Assembly (NCBI GenBank): GCA_013397695.1 | Contig: VYZI01000018.1 | Span: 4,693,523-4,757,522, forward strand | Direction: 5' to 3' | DNA: 64,000 bases | DNA from: Centropus unirufus | Lineage: Eukaryota; Chordata; Aves; Cuculiformes; Centropidae | In this document: positions 57,801 to 64,000 of the stretch, one piece after another | Numbering within the stretch: position 1 is the stretch's first letter | Layout: every line of letters begins with the position of its first letter | Notes under the pieces: model-generated | The model's input: only the letters and a program-made list of their open reading frames with translations | Databases searched by the model: none | Told to the model about the DNA's origin: nothing | Made by a program: the position numbers and the translations under genes

Positions 57801-60800
57801 AATAAGAAAGAGGAAAAAAAAAGAGTTTATCTTAACTACTCAGTATATTCTACTGATTATTGTCACATATTGCTTATTTTTATATTCCAGAATTAGGGCA
57901 TACTCTCTCTTGTTAAATACTTCTGATAGTATTTAAATTATGAAAGATCAGACAGCAACTATTTTTGGTGGGATAACTACATCTGCAACCGAGTCAGAAG
58001 TCTGCCCATACCTGAATCTGAAGTGGGTGAATCATTAGTTTCATCAGCATCTCCTGATCTGGTAAGATAGTATCCAGATCTAGTTCTTGGCATTTGACAG
58101 CCTAGAAACAAAAGCAAGCACGTGCTGTACTAAACAATTGCACTCAACAGGGAATGTCCAACTTCAGTGTGACTAAAACCTGTGCTTACCTTACTTAGAA
58201 ACATGGCAAAGTAACGGTGCAGTGGCAAATGAAAAGTAACTTGGTTAGGAGCTGGCTGAAAGTAAAATAAAGGTATTTTAGTATCATATATTAAAAAAAA
58301 TATAATACAAATGTCTTTGTCATAACCACCAAGAACAACACCGACAGACTTATTTTCCACTAACCCAGTATTACTTTATCCCCCCCCTGCACTTTCAGAT
58401 CATTCAGACATTTCCCTTGCTCACACAACTGTAGTTTATCCTCTTACTGAGCCCCCAGAAGCTAATGACACTCTGAACTGAGGTGGCAAATTGATGCAAT
58501 GCTACGGTGGCAAAACTGCTCCCCGCTACAACATCAGAAGAAGGCTTCTCTTCAGCCATTGCTTCAGCTCCTCATTCAGCACAACAGCAGTACATTAGTG
58601 GCACTGCTTTGAGAGTGAGGCGGGTTAAGCTTGCACCAGCAATTCTAATTCAGCAAGACTCTACAAATTAAGGATCCTAGCACATAATATTGCATCCAGT
58701 AACTACAAAGTCTAAGTTCAAGTAATGCAATCCTTTTTCAGACAGTACTTAGAATGATGATTTCATTTAAGGGGAGGTGGGAGGAAGGGTGTGTATCACC
58801 TTTGAAGTTTAATCAGATCTGCAAAGTATTTGGACTAAATTCACTAAAGATGCCTACCTCATCTACAAAGTTGATAGCATCAAACCAATCCTGAAGCGCT
58901 TCAAGGCAATATCTGACAACATTGCGTGTGTATTCCTGTGTTTCCTACAGCAAGAGAAACCAACATGGTACATGAGCCAACACAGTTTTAAGCATCGCTG
59001 TTTTCCTACTGCAAATAAATGATTATTTCAAAAATATTTTTACAGTACATAATTTACGCCCTCATCATATGGAAATTAGTAATGGTTTCATTGTCACTCT
59101 AAAAAACTGTCAATTCAATGGTGAGAAAATTCAGAATGGTCAACTAATCCTAGTGCCTACCATTATTTAATTTATCCACTTTTTTTTTTTAACCAAAAGT
59201 GTAGAGGTGTAAGCATAAAAAAAAAGTCTTTCCATGCAGCCCAAAGGAAAAGCTAACAAGTCTTATTTAGTGAAAGGTCCTTAGAGCTGGCTAACACAAT
59301 GCGCCTGAAATGCAGTAACAATACTGCTTAGATTTTACTAAGCAAACCTTGTTATAATTGTGTGATATAACTCTACAGCAATGCCCTAAAACTATAAAAT
59401 ATTTCAGATTATTTCATATGTTTTGAGACTAGAGCTGAGCATTGTCCTCCAGAAGCAGTGATGTGCAAGAAGGGAGGGCAGGAGGGGAGATAAACCAAAT
59501 CACACTGTCATCAGTGGAACTTCCAGAGCCTCATTTCTTAATGGATCTCTCCTTTAATCTTCCTTTACATCCAAACACAGCCTCCAGACCTGCCTCGCGC
59601 TCCTGAGATATCCATGACACACTTCTCATGTGAAAGCCAGCAGTGCTTTGGCCAGCCAGAAGCTGTGCAAGTACCAACTGACTCTGGCAAATGCTTTTTC
59701 TCATCAGGAAACACAACAGCCACGCTCCCAGCCCGCTGCTCTGCCCTCTGGCTCTGCTGCCTTTCCCTCTCCTGCAGGACACCAGTGGGCAGCTCTTCCA
59801 GCCCAGCAGGTTTCACTGAACAAGTGAAAATGTTTTAAAGTTATGTGGTGCACGTGCACATGTTTTTTCAGTGCAGTTCACTTTGAGTATTACTGCTTCA
59901 TGGACACTACTATGTATTGTAACAAGCTAATTTCAAAGTTAAGTACTTCATAAAAAATAACCATTAAAGGTTTTTTTTCCGTTAAGTATTCCTATAAGCT
60001 GATAGATGCAATTTTTACTAAAATTTAATACAGTTTACAGTCTAGCAAATAGTAACAACTCTTTGCTCTACTGAGGAAACCATGAGATGGCAGAACCTAA
60101 AAGACTTTCACCTCAGGTTGTCAATAAAACAACACAAACCCATAAATTACTCCATCCCCCATCATAGTGAAATACCCATCTGCAGACACAACCAACATTA
60201 GAATCCCATTAAGGACAACTTCTGTACCTCCCTTCCCATTGAACAAAGGCAGAATGACTCAGAGACATTTATCAAGTTTTTCATCTGATCAGAAGTTAAT
60301 TCATATGTATAGATATATGGAACGACTGTACTCATCCTGAACTTGTAGTCCCAGTTCTGGAGACAATAAATTAGGTGCGAGCACATATTCTACACTCGCT
60401 ATACCTAGAATCCAGGTTGATCACAGTTTTATATATTTGGTAGGCAGAGACAGCAAAATCCAAGTCTTTTCAAACACGGAACAGACATATCTTTCAGATT
60501 TGAGAACTCTGGAATAAGTAATGAATAAATAAAAAATAACAGCAGTGAGGTGTTAGTCTTACCCTAACTTTGCAGTGTGACAGAAGACCCCACATTGGCT
60601 GGGCACAGGCTTCCAGCTCAGCAGCGAAGGCAGCGTAGTACGTCTGTGACTCAAACTCCACGTGCTCATTTAATTCTCGTTTGTTTAAATTCATACCTTC
60701 AGGTTCAGCAGAGTTACACAACCAAATATTTAATTAGAACTAAGTGCAATGCAGTATTTTTAGTGTTATGCACTCACATACCTATTAATACAGAAAACTA

Positions 60801-61629
60801 CAAAGCCTAACAAATCATCTCATCTAGCAGCAGAATAAGGGATAAAGTAGGAGAACATCCACCATAGTTTGAACAGAAATAGACGAGGAAAGAGCAATAG
60901 CTCTGGATTGGCTGATAACCACAGTTCCTGCTGTTCAGGTGATGTTAACATGGACTGCAGCCCTTCTACTATGAAACTCACTCGATGCAAACTACTAGGA
61001 AACATCTGGTCCCCTTTCTAGGTATAACATTTACCAGTATTGAAAAGTTCATGACTTGCAATTTTTTTTAATAATAAAAAACTTTATTCCCAGCAACACT
61101 TAAGAGATTTATCAGATTAATTTAACCAACATTTAAATTTAGAACTCCACCAGCAAAACACTTCTAGCACAAGTCATGATTTGTACTTTCAGTACAACCT
61201 GAGAATTCTAGCACCCTGAATCTCAGTCAAGCGTGATGCAGTTGCTCTTTAACTAGTCCATACAAGACAAACATCCATTAGATCATTTTCAAATCTACCT
61301 CTATTCTAGAATATAATGCTCCCTTCCAGAAATACAGACTTGTACAACAACTGAATTAAATACTTATACATAGCAGAGTGAAGACTGTGCTACAGCAAAC
61401 AAGTTGTCTTAATAACCCTGTATTAGAACTGATTATAAAAATCACTTACCTTGGAAAAAAGATACAAAATTCATCCATGTCACCAAAAGACCATGATCTT
61501 CCAAAAATTTCTTTGCCACACTTTGGTGTGAAAGTATGTTTATAAAATCACTAACCAGGGGCCAGTAAGTATTGTTCTTCAATAGTGCTTCCCCACAATT
61601 CACCACAACATGTAAACTATTTTCTTCAT
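707..61629 (-). CDS. UBR3: UBR3 E3 ubiquitin-protein ligase, 25 internal coding exons (partial gene)
   Basis: UBR3 is a large RING-type E3 ubiquitin ligase of the UBR family (human protein about 1,890 residues). It works with UBE2A/UBE2B-type E2 enzymes and, unlike UBR1/UBR2, is reported not to bind classical N-degrons. Twenty-five exons were placed by matching translated blocks to the remembered human protein and then requiring splice sites and phase to fit. They total 3320 nt and 1106 whole codons without a stop. Recognisable blocks include DEENSLHVVVNCGEALL, HLPLHRYFAMFLSK, SAVADFKAPVFEPGG, the RING motifs CVIC, CGHTLHIDC and CPLC, and TQALAAFSVKCSEEE. The N-terminal UBR box (to the right) and C-terminal domain (to the left) are outside the window. 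Twenty-two of the 24 introns within this span are GT-AG; one is AT-AC and one is probably GC-AG. Gene identity is very secure. Confidence 0.97.
1157..1475 (+). mobile_element. CR1 LINE fragment, 3' end
   Basis: Characteristic CR1 text includes GGCTGAGAGAGCTGGGGTTG, AATGCTTTAAATTGGAAGAGGG, TGCCCATGGCAGGGGGTTGG and CCTTCCAACCCAAACCATTC. It is 5'-truncated with internal deletions (after GGTTGT, and before GGTCCCTTCC). It is non-autonomous and decayed, in antisense orientation to UBR3. Confidence 0.9.
3959..3975. repeat. AT dinucleotide microsatellite
   Basis: About eight uninterrupted AT units. Confidence 0.9.
4888..4988 (-). CDS. UBR3: UBR3 exon w24
   Basis: 101 nt, one base completing Glu, then VISEELPEVPVLYRDVPS to TMPQPLHK plus one base. 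Acceptor TTCCAG, donor AAG|GTAGGT. The first few residues differ from human; PEVP onward is conserved. Confidence 0.95.
4989..12221 (-). other. UBR3 intron w23-w24, probable GC-AG
   Basis: 7233 bp, probable donor GC at 12221-12220 and acceptor AG at 4990-4989. It holds a 14-base A-run near 9297-9310 and otherwise unremarkable AT-rich sequence. No gene or recognisable transposon was seen. Confidence 0.8.
12222..12327 (-). CDS. UBR3: UBR3 exon w23, probable GC donor
   Basis: 106 nt, completes Asn, then QLFHVLAMHMHLYSIDSA to TQTMQDKNS plus two bases. Acceptor TTTCAG. The only GT before the in-frame stop (CAA|GTATTT) leaves the wrong phase. A GC donor, AGA|GCAAGT, four bases earlier gives the right phase. 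It also makes the segment from LTQ to PEVP exactly as long as in human. The end coordinate rests on this inference. Confidence 0.88.
13325..13565 (+). other. pyrimidine-rich tract
   Basis: The + strand is dominated by C and T with almost no G over about 240 bp (many CTCC, TTCC and CTCTC blocks). On the transcript strand it is a purine-rich tract. It is not a simple microsatellite; function unknown. Confidence 0.7.
16580..16599. other. assembly gap (20 N)
   Basis: Twenty Ns preceded by AT-rich sequence (AATTATATA). The true missing length is unknown, and it lies deep in intron w22-w23, so no exon is obviously affected. Confidence 0.99.
19667..19752 (-). CDS. UBR3: UBR3 exon w22
   Basis: 86 nt, completes Arg, then TNLELELVHRGGNLCSGG to AGKRSCL plus one base. 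Acceptor TTGCAG, donor TAA|GTAAGT. Phases on both sides match neighbours more than 5 kb away. Confidence 0.96.
19753..25169 (-). other. UBR3 intron w21-w22
   Basis: 5417 bp. It includes a homeobox-type AT palindrome cluster (21191-21222) and a less AT-rich island just before it (about 20975-21070). No transposon or gene was identified. Confidence 0.9.
25170..25306 (-). CDS. UBR3: UBR3 exon w21
   Basis: 137 nt, SETNLSKEMESVMKDIKS to DNDFLFMYSVA plus two bases of Arg. Acceptor CATAG, donor CAG|GTGGGT. Confidence 0.96.
25307..26110 (-). other. UBR3 intron w20-w21
   Basis: 804 bp of AT-rich sequence. Nothing recognisable. Confidence 0.9.
26111..26311 (-). CDS. UBR3: UBR3 exon w20 (RING ligands 7-8)
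   Basis: 201 nt, 67 codons. It begins NDQVLQGFSVDKGEFTC, has the last zinc pair CPLC followed by RQFANSVLPCYPG, and ends in a heptad-like acidic helix SIQDLVQEVEDLQEQL then GTFP. Acceptor TTTAG, donor CCA|GTAAGC. The part after CYPG is more divergent from human. Confidence 0.97.
26312..28435 (-). other. UBR3 intron w19-w20
   Basis: 2124 bp. It contains a 115-bp exact tandem duplication (27281-27510) followed by an AT-rich low-complexity stretch (about 27500-27640). Confidence 0.9.
27281..27510. repeat. two-copy 115-bp direct tandem duplication
   Basis: GAGTTAAATTGCACAGTAGG starts at 27281 and again at 27396, and the two 115-bp copies look identical by eye. The identity implies either a very recent duplication or an assembly artefact. 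Confidence 0.93.
28436..28546 (-). CDS. UBR3: UBR3 exon w19 (RING ligands 3-6)
   Basis: 111 nt, 37 codons, SSCLQAVSIGWEGGVYVQ to SYMESLR. Acceptor TGTAG, donor CGG|GTAAGT. CGHTLHIDC fits the Cys-x-His-x2-His-x2-Cys core of RING-H2. Confidence 0.97.
28547..31893 (-). other. UBR3 intron w18-w19
   Basis: 3347 bp. It contains one CR1 fragment in the same orientation as the gene (31333-31575). Otherwise no feature seen. Confidence 0.9.
31333..31575 (-). mobile_element. CR1 LINE fragment, 3' end
   Basis: The + strand reads as the reverse complement of a CR1 3' end: AGAATCATAAAATGGTTTGG, then CCACTGCCATGGGCACCTCC and TTTCCTCCTAATGTCTGATC. Hence it is inserted in the same direction as UBR3. It is 5'-truncated; the exact inner border is approximate. 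Confidence 0.9.
31894..32027 (-). CDS. UBR3: UBR3 exon w18 (RING spacer)
   Basis: 134 nt, completes Val, then LGQCRYSTEPKKLPTTEEE to LATLQRYFKD. Acceptor CTGCAG, donor GAT|GTAAGT. It encodes most of the unusually long loop between RING ligands 2 and 3. It has two further cysteines (GQC and DTC). Confidence 0.96.
32028..32523 (-). other. UBR3 intron w17-w18
   Basis: 496 bp, separating two RING-encoding exons. Nothing recognisable inside. Confidence 0.9.
32524..32673 (-). CDS. UBR3: UBR3 exon w17 (RING ligands 1-2)
   Basis: 150 nt, ESPDADIAMEVATSEQ to LVVLLQASS plus one base. Acceptor TTGCAG, donor CAG|GTATGA. It carries YDCVICGQSG, the first Cys-x2-Cys zinc pair of the RING-H2 domain. Confidence 0.97.
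32674..40117 (-). other. UBR3 intron w16-w17
   Basis: 7444 bp. It contains one CR1 3' end (35501-35718), and A/T-rich low complexity near 39970-40080 just inside its donor side. No other element was identified. Confidence 0.9.
35501..35718 (+). mobile_element. CR1 LINE fragment, 3' end
   Basis: It contains TTAGATGGATATTAGGAA, CAGGCTGCCCAACGGAG, GGTTTAGTGGTGGACAGGGC and AGGTTTGGACTC-like text (here GGGTTGGACTCTATGACCTT), ending near ATTCTGTCATTCTG. It is an old 5'-truncated copy, antisense to UBR3, of a different CR1 subtype from the other two judging by its 3' end. Confidence 0.85.
40118..40206 (-). CDS. UBR3: UBR3 exon w16
   Basis: 89 nt, completes Arg, then RQKARERQQKLLAEFASRQ to METAMDV plus one base. 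Acceptor TTTCAG, donor TTG|GTAAGT. It continues the charged helix (likely coiled coil) that precedes the RING domain. Confidence 0.96.
41304..41339. repeat. 18-bp direct repeat, two copies
   Basis: CAAGGGATTTAACACCGC is followed directly by the same 18-mer with one change in its last bases. Confidence 0.85.
42830..43400 (+). other. long C/T-rich, G-poor segment
   Basis: About 570 bp with strong strand asymmetry on the + strand, bounded on both sides by ordinary AT-rich intron. It may be a decayed unclassified repeat; I could not match it to a known element. Two open frames in it reflect stop-codon depletion by composition. Confidence 0.6.
43957..44417 (-). CDS. UBR3: UBR3 exon w15 (largest exon)
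   Basis: 461 nt, 153 codons plus two bases, from NSGTAQVFSLVAERRKKFQ to KKTLDKEE. Acceptor CCCAG, donor AAG|GTAAAA. It contains the conserved WLDDVDVLIHPEIPRYSHGD and AVERILLKAAVQSRLNKR blocks. It ends in a lysine/glutamate-rich helix that continues in the next exon. Confidence 0.97.
44418..46090 (-). other. UBR3 intron w14-w15
   Basis: 1673 bp. It holds the 30-nt candidate microexon near its 5' end (45861-45890). Otherwise AT-rich and unremarkable. Confidence 0.88.
45861..45890 (-). CDS. UBR3: candidate UBR3 microexon (30 nt, optional)
   Basis: This 30-nt segment is flanked by a pyrimidine-rich acceptor ending CCTACCAG and a donor GAG|GTAGAT. It is open in phase 0, the phase of both neighbouring exons, and would add SSRRKSLQRE between SSQ and NSGTAQ. 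The basic RRKS motif resembles a basophilic kinase (PKA-type) site. It is not in the human protein as I remember it, so it is either an alternative cassette, a lineage-specific exon, or a chance arrangement. RNA evidence would decide. Confidence 0.45.
46091..46264 (-). CDS. UBR3: UBR3 exon w14
   Basis: 174 nt, 58 codons, ESAGGQERCHDSWFPG to STSSDGLASSQ. Acceptor TTTAG, donor CAA|GTAAGT. The Ser-rich 3' end is the least conserved part and is a disordered linker; the candidate microexon at 45861-45890 would be inserted right after it. Confidence 0.95.
46265..47113 (-). other. UBR3 intron w13-w14
   Basis: 849 bp with a short AT dinucleotide run near 46673-46683 and a run of imperfect AGATA-like units near 46858-46895. 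Nothing else. Confidence 0.88.
47114..47218 (-). CDS. UBR3: UBR3 exon w13
   Basis: 105 nt, 35 codons, ILMDHQNLSEHVLCMVL to PEQESDEE, ending in an acidic stretch. Acceptor CCTAG, donor GAG|GTAAGA. Phase 0 on both sides. Confidence 0.96.
47219..49908 (-). other. UBR3 intron w12-w13
   Basis: 2690 bp. A locally C-rich segment (about 48300-48620) contains chance open frames on both strands, none supported as genes. Confidence 0.88.
49909..50050 (-). CDS. UBR3: UBR3 exon w12
   Basis: 142 nt, completes Phe, then LKQSGKFPGNPWPPYKKR to HIVLFTLLYK. Acceptor CAACAG preceded by a long T-run (A-run on the + strand at 50057-50072), donor AAG|GTACAG. Confidence 0.97.
50051..51253 (-). other. UBR3 intron w11-w12
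   Basis: 1203 bp of AT-rich sequence. The A-run next to exon w12 is its polypyrimidine tract on the coding strand. Confidence 0.88.
51254..51350 (-). CDS. UBR3: UBR3 exon w11
   Basis: 97 nt. It completes Ala, then EVWDKEFDPVMVILRTV to SAMDRYTA plus two bases. Acceptor AACAG, donor ATT|GTAAGT. Confidence 0.96.
51351..54210 (-). other. UBR3 intron w10-w11
   Basis: 2860 bp. No repeat, exon or RNA gene recognised. Confidence 0.88.
54211..54352 (-). CDS. UBR3: UBR3 exon w10, preceded by a U12 AC acceptor
   Basis: 142 nt, IPENPNPKSGIIPGSLSF to GGSMQQGMYTPK plus one base. It begins right after a terminal AC, 11 nt past the branch adenosine of TTCCTTAAC. Donor AAG|GTACAG. A U2-type start three codons later (TTCCAG) would lose conserved residues and break phase. 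Confidence 0.95.
54353..55767 (-). other. UBR3 U12-type AT-AC intron (w9-w10)
   Basis: 1415 bp. On the coding strand it starts ATATCCTTGG (55767 downward) and ends AC (54354-54353), with TTCCTTAAC at 54372-54364. These are the three hallmarks of a minor-spliceosome AT-AC intron. The join is in frame and restores conserved DLIPENPNP. The interior carries repeated AAGTG-type motifs (54870-54980) and a GT run (54636-54645). Confidence 0.93.
54364..54372 (-). promoter_or_regulatory. U12 branch-point site
   Basis: TTCCTTAAC on the coding strand matches the U12 branch-site consensus exactly. The branch adenosine lies about 12 nt before the end of the intron, within the usual short spacing. Confidence 0.92.
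55768..55853 (-). CDS. UBR3: UBR3 exon w9, followed by a U12 AT-AC donor
   Basis: 86 nt, completes Gly, then MTDDEILRAEMVAQLC to THSSLLDL. Acceptor TTCTAG. No GT donor follows at the required place. Instead the exon ends directly before ATATCCTTGG, a minor-spliceosome AT-AC donor. This end gives exactly 28 codons and joins in frame to IPENPNP in the next exon, as in human. Confidence 0.95.
55854..56340 (-). other. UBR3 intron w8-w9
   Basis: 487 bp. It contains a small direct repeat of an ATACAGTGCTATAAA unit near 55970-56005. Nothing else seen. Confidence 0.88.
56341..56474 (-). CDS. UBR3: UBR3 exon w8
   Basis: 134 nt. It completes Arg, then reads FKVVDLLTMASQHQNTV to LLLSLRLHL, and ends with the first base of a Gly codon. 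Acceptor TGTAG, donor TAG|GTAAGA. The leucine-rich helix near its end is hydrophobic but sits in a soluble helical region of the family. Confidence 0.96.
56475..57126 (-). other. UBR3 intron w7-w8
   Basis: 652 bp. No feature recognised. Confidence 0.88.
57127..57179 (-). CDS. UBR3: UBR3 exon w7
   Basis: 53 nt, VCASRLDPDYFISSVFE plus two bases of an Arg codon. Acceptor CTACAG, donor AAG|GTAGGG. The intron before it is 84 bp (57180-57263). Confidence 0.96.
57264..57392 (-). CDS. UBR3: UBR3 exon w6
   Basis: 129 nt, 43 codons, ASLSEIHSNMWVRNGLQ to MIDPDIYLLQ. Acceptor GAACAG, donor CAA|GTAAGT. Phase 0 on both sides. This is one of the best conserved segments. Confidence 0.97.
57393..58011 (-). 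other. UBR3 intron w5-w6
   Basis: 619 bp with a short CA/TA run (about 57477-57496) and a GAA run (57705-57720). No other feature. Confidence 0.88.
58012..58101 (-). CDS. UBR3: UBR3 exon w5
   Basis: 90 nt, 30 codons, AVKCQELDLDTILPDQ to MIHPLQIQ. Acceptor TTCTAG, donor CAG|GTATGG. The intron before it is only 88 bp (58102-58189), the shortest seen between placed exons in this window. Confidence 0.96.
58190..58255 (-). CDS. UBR3: UBR3 exon w4
   Basis: 66 nt, 22 codons, PAPNQVTFHLPLHRYF to MFLSK. Acceptor TTTCAG, donor AAG|GTAAGC. Phase 0 on both sides. The human protein, as recalled, has Tyr where Phe is seen in RYF. Confidence 0.96.
58256..58857 (-). other. UBR3 intron w3-w4
   Basis: 602 bp. 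No feature recognised. Confidence 0.88.
58858..58944 (-). CDS. UBR3: UBR3 exon w3
   Basis: 87 nt, 29 whole codons from ETQEYTRNVV to DAINFVDE. Acceptor TGTAG, donor GAG|GTAGGC, phase 0 on both sides, so its removal would not shift the frame. Confidence 0.96.
58945..60562 (-). other. UBR3 intron w2-w3
   Basis: 1618 bp. A locally GC-richer segment (about 59530-59820) has overlapping open frames on both strands without splice or homology support. Confidence 0.88.
60563..60696 (-). CDS. UBR3: UBR3 exon w2
   Basis: 134 nt, acceptor GAAG, donor AGG|GTAAGA. It starts with two bases completing Gly and then reads MNLNKRELNEHVEFESQ to WGLLSHCKVR. It ends on a codon boundary (phase 0). Confidence 0.97.
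60697..61449 (-). other. UBR3 intron w1-w2
   Basis: 753 bp. No feature recognised. Confidence 0.88.
61450..61629 (-). CDS. UBR3: UBR3 exon w1 (first in window)
   Basis: 180 nt. It begins after acceptor TTTAG with two bases that complete an Asp codon, and ends with one base before GTAAGT. It encodes DEENSLHVVVNCGEALLK through LLVTWMNFVSFFQ, nearly identical to human UBR3. The preceding exon is not in the window. Confidence 0.97.
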
Positions 61630-64000
61630 CTAAATTTAAAAGAAAAAAAATGGGGGGAGAAAAAAAAAGTAATACTCTTTTTTTCCTTCTTGTTGCAATT
61701 TTTAAATAAGGTTTCAAGGTAATGAAAAATAACAATTAGGATTTACTATAATCTTGCTAACAGGCACATAGAGACAAAAGTGCAGAGAAGAATGGATGTT
61801 TTGTGCTACTGAGGTTTCCTCGTCACAGACCCATCAACGCAGACCCACTCAAAGGACACACATACTTTGAATTATATTGCAACCTAAAGCAGTGCATTAG
61901 TAAAACTATCACAGCTATGCCTTTTCTGAACATTCTCAAAAAGTATAAAAAGACCAAATGATACAATTTGTATTACAAACATCTGAAATCTGTTTTGAAT
62001 TTGACACACTTCCAGCAAGTGAGCCGCCTTACAACATTCAAACAGAATTTAGTGATCAAAACTTACACTGGCATGTGGATTCTGAGAAGGAAAGCAGAAA
62101 AAAAACATTTCCACTCTGAATACGGGACAGAGAGGGGGGTTTATGCAGCCTTCCTGAGACTGAGGCAGGAGAAGGTTCCCAAAAGGGGCAAAAAATTAGG
62201 AAGGGGGCAGTAGAAGTCACACCCCTAAAACCAGAGGCACATCCTCCACAGCTGTCAAATAAATCTTCATCTGCTTTTCATAAGAGGGAGCCCAAGAAAG
62301 ACCAGAGGGGAAACAGGATTGGTCTTAGATTCACAATCCAAGAGAAAAAAACTCCCAGCACCCATCTGTCAGTTGCTGTTCTGCTTCAAGCAAACAGAAG
62401 AGAGAAAATCTTGCATCTCAGGATCAGCCTTGGGGATGGCTCTTGTCCGAGTCAAGCGCATTGAAGAGCCTTGTAGTACCTTCCACACAGTGGAAGGGTC
62501 CCAGGCAGCGCAGCACAGCCACAGCCATGGCAACACTGTCATTAGTCTCCAGCTAATGGGGCACATCTGTATCTGAAATCATTCCCTTTGGTATGTATGC
62601 AAGCTTTTTTCCCCCACCTTTTTGTAATTACTGAAGAAAGTATTTTTCTCTTTTTAGTCTGAGGCTCTTTTTTTTCGTTTTTGGTTTTTTTTTTCCTGGT
62701 ACCAATAAACCAAGAAAAATACTTTCGCCTGTTACATCAACAGGTTTTCTAAATTGATGCCATACAGTATTTTGATCTTGGCAAATTTTACTTTCCAAGA
62801 ATACATCCCAGTCAGAAAAATGAAACAGATTTCATCCCGAAAGATCTGCTGCTTGAGTTGCACACAAGTATGAACAGATACCTTGTTGTTACCAGAAGGT
62901 AACACAGAGCTCCATTCCTTAAGACTGACAGCTACCTATTTCACTGGAAGGAACAGGAAGGCAGAAGCACTCTGTGGAGCTTCTTAAACCTGCCCACCAC
63001 ATTTGCACACATAATCTCCGATCTCTGTATCCTTATCTGTGGAGAGAGGAAACTGGCTCTCGTTGCTCAGCTGCCTCAGTTCCCACGTGCTCACACAATC
63101 TACCCAAGCACAGAGGATAATGTCTCAGCTGCCTCTGCCTGAACCACTGAAGGGCTCTGCAGAGCCAACACTTACACGTGGCTGATTCTCAGCCCCAGCA
63201 CAGATTAGACCAAGCCAAAGTTACTTCAGATCTGCAGTGGCACTACCTCTTAATCCGGGTACTCTACAAGCCAGAGTTAATGCAAGGTCAAAGAGAGGGT
63301 TTTTGAAAGGATGAACCATTAACAAAACTTCATCCTTGGGGTATAAATTCTTCTCCCATGAAAAGTTCCATAGGAAGAAAGTGCACATAGAGGAAAAAAG
63401 TCTCGGAGCACAGGACATAAATCTTCCTCGGGGACCAGTTTTATCACTCACGCCCATATTTATCCTTTCACTCCAGGTGCAAGTGAGGTAAGCTGAACTA
63501 GCAACACTTTTGAAGGAAGTATCAACCCCTAGGTCAACTCTGGCTCGCCAAAGCAGTTTGATACTTTGCATCCACAAACACCCTTAACAAACTATGTACT
63601 TCTAACAGTTACCAAGTGTCCAGAAGACAATTAGGATCTGTGAGCAACGTGCAGCAGCAGGTACAATCCCTGCTCCCTCTTCTCCTTGTTACTCTCTAAC
63701 ATGTTTTCTCCATCTACCCACTGGCTGGATTTCCGAACTTTGTCTCACTCAGATCGTAAACGACTTACTTGTTCACACTGGCTACACAAACAGCGTTCTC
63801 CCTTTTTCTCACCAGCACAGATTTGTAACAGACTTCTGTTTCCAGCACCATAACAGACACCTTGATCTAAACACAAGAAACAAGCCCACAGAACTGCAAA
63901 GGGAGGCCAATGAGAGTATGAGAGGGGGAAAAAAAAAATAATGAAGTATTTTATTAACTTTTTCTGCCACTTTACGTCCAACCCCTTGTATATAAAGCAG
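61630..64000 (-). other. UBR3 intron upstream of w1 (3' part)
   Basis: At least 2371 bp. The expected preceding exon (human block MMESCLIKSEL) was searched for by eye and not found, so the intron continues past the right edge. Open frames at 63221-63577 and 63745-63981 on the minus strand match nothing I recognise. Confidence 0.85.

Noticed and set aside
59531..59838. Four overlapping open frames on both strands
   Set aside because: Explained by local GC-richer composition lacking stops; no recognisable product.
63221..63577. 118-aa open frame on the minus strand
   Set aside because: It resembles no UBR3 segment or family I know, has no clear splice context, and lies in an intron; a chance frame.
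63745..63981. Possible exon ending in a Cys-rich LLQICAGEKKGERCLCSQCEQ segment, with a plausible TTTAG acceptor and CTG|GTGAGA donor
   Set aside because: Neither frame matches the expected human block before DEENSLHV (MMESCLIKSEL) and it does not end with the one-base overhang exon w1 requires.

Overview
The window is a piece of a bird (or other archosaur/reptile) nuclear genome. It is AT-rich, intron-dominated vertebrate DNA. CR1 LINE 3' ends, the typical avian retroposon, occur three times. The one long gene has coding exons that translate to a near-human-like protein. A 20-N assembly gap sits at 16580-16599.

One gene fills almost the whole window. It is the E3 ubiquitin ligase UBR3 on the minus strand, so the transcript runs from right to left. 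I could place 25 consecutive coding exons, from 61629 down to 707. Their phases all fit: 3320 nt, 1106 whole codons plus a leading split codon, with no frameshift or stop. The 5' exons (start codon, UBR box) lie beyond the right edge. The 3' exons (C-terminal domain, stop, UTR) lie beyond the left edge. No promoter, start codon, stop codon or polyA site of this gene is inside the window.

Layout from right to left: 61.6-54.2 kb holds ten small exons of the helical middle of the protein. 51.3-43.9 kb holds five exons, including the largest (461 nt), which leads into a basic charged helix. 40.2-26.1 kb holds five exons carrying the C-terminal RING-H2 domain, with zinc ligands spread over three exons. 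25.3-0.7 kb holds five exons separated by the largest introns (5.4, 7.3, 7.2 and 4.1 kb).

The most notable observations concern splicing. (1) The intron at 54353-55767 is a U12-type AT-AC intron with donor ATATCCTTGG, a perfect TTCCTTAAC branch site and a terminal AC. (2) The intron at 4989-12221 appears to be a GC-AG intron; only the GC donor keeps frame and protein length. (3) A 30-nt, frame-preserving candidate microexon lies at 45861-45890 and would insert ten residues with a basic RRKS phosphorylation-type motif. Other points are an apparently exact 115-bp tandem duplication (27281-27510), several compositionally odd or motif-rich intronic islands, and three CR1 fragments. I saw no second gene, tRNA, rRNA, CRISPR array or intact mobile element. 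The many short open frames on both strands are chance frames in introns.

Comparisons to human UBR3 are from memory of that protein, not from a search.
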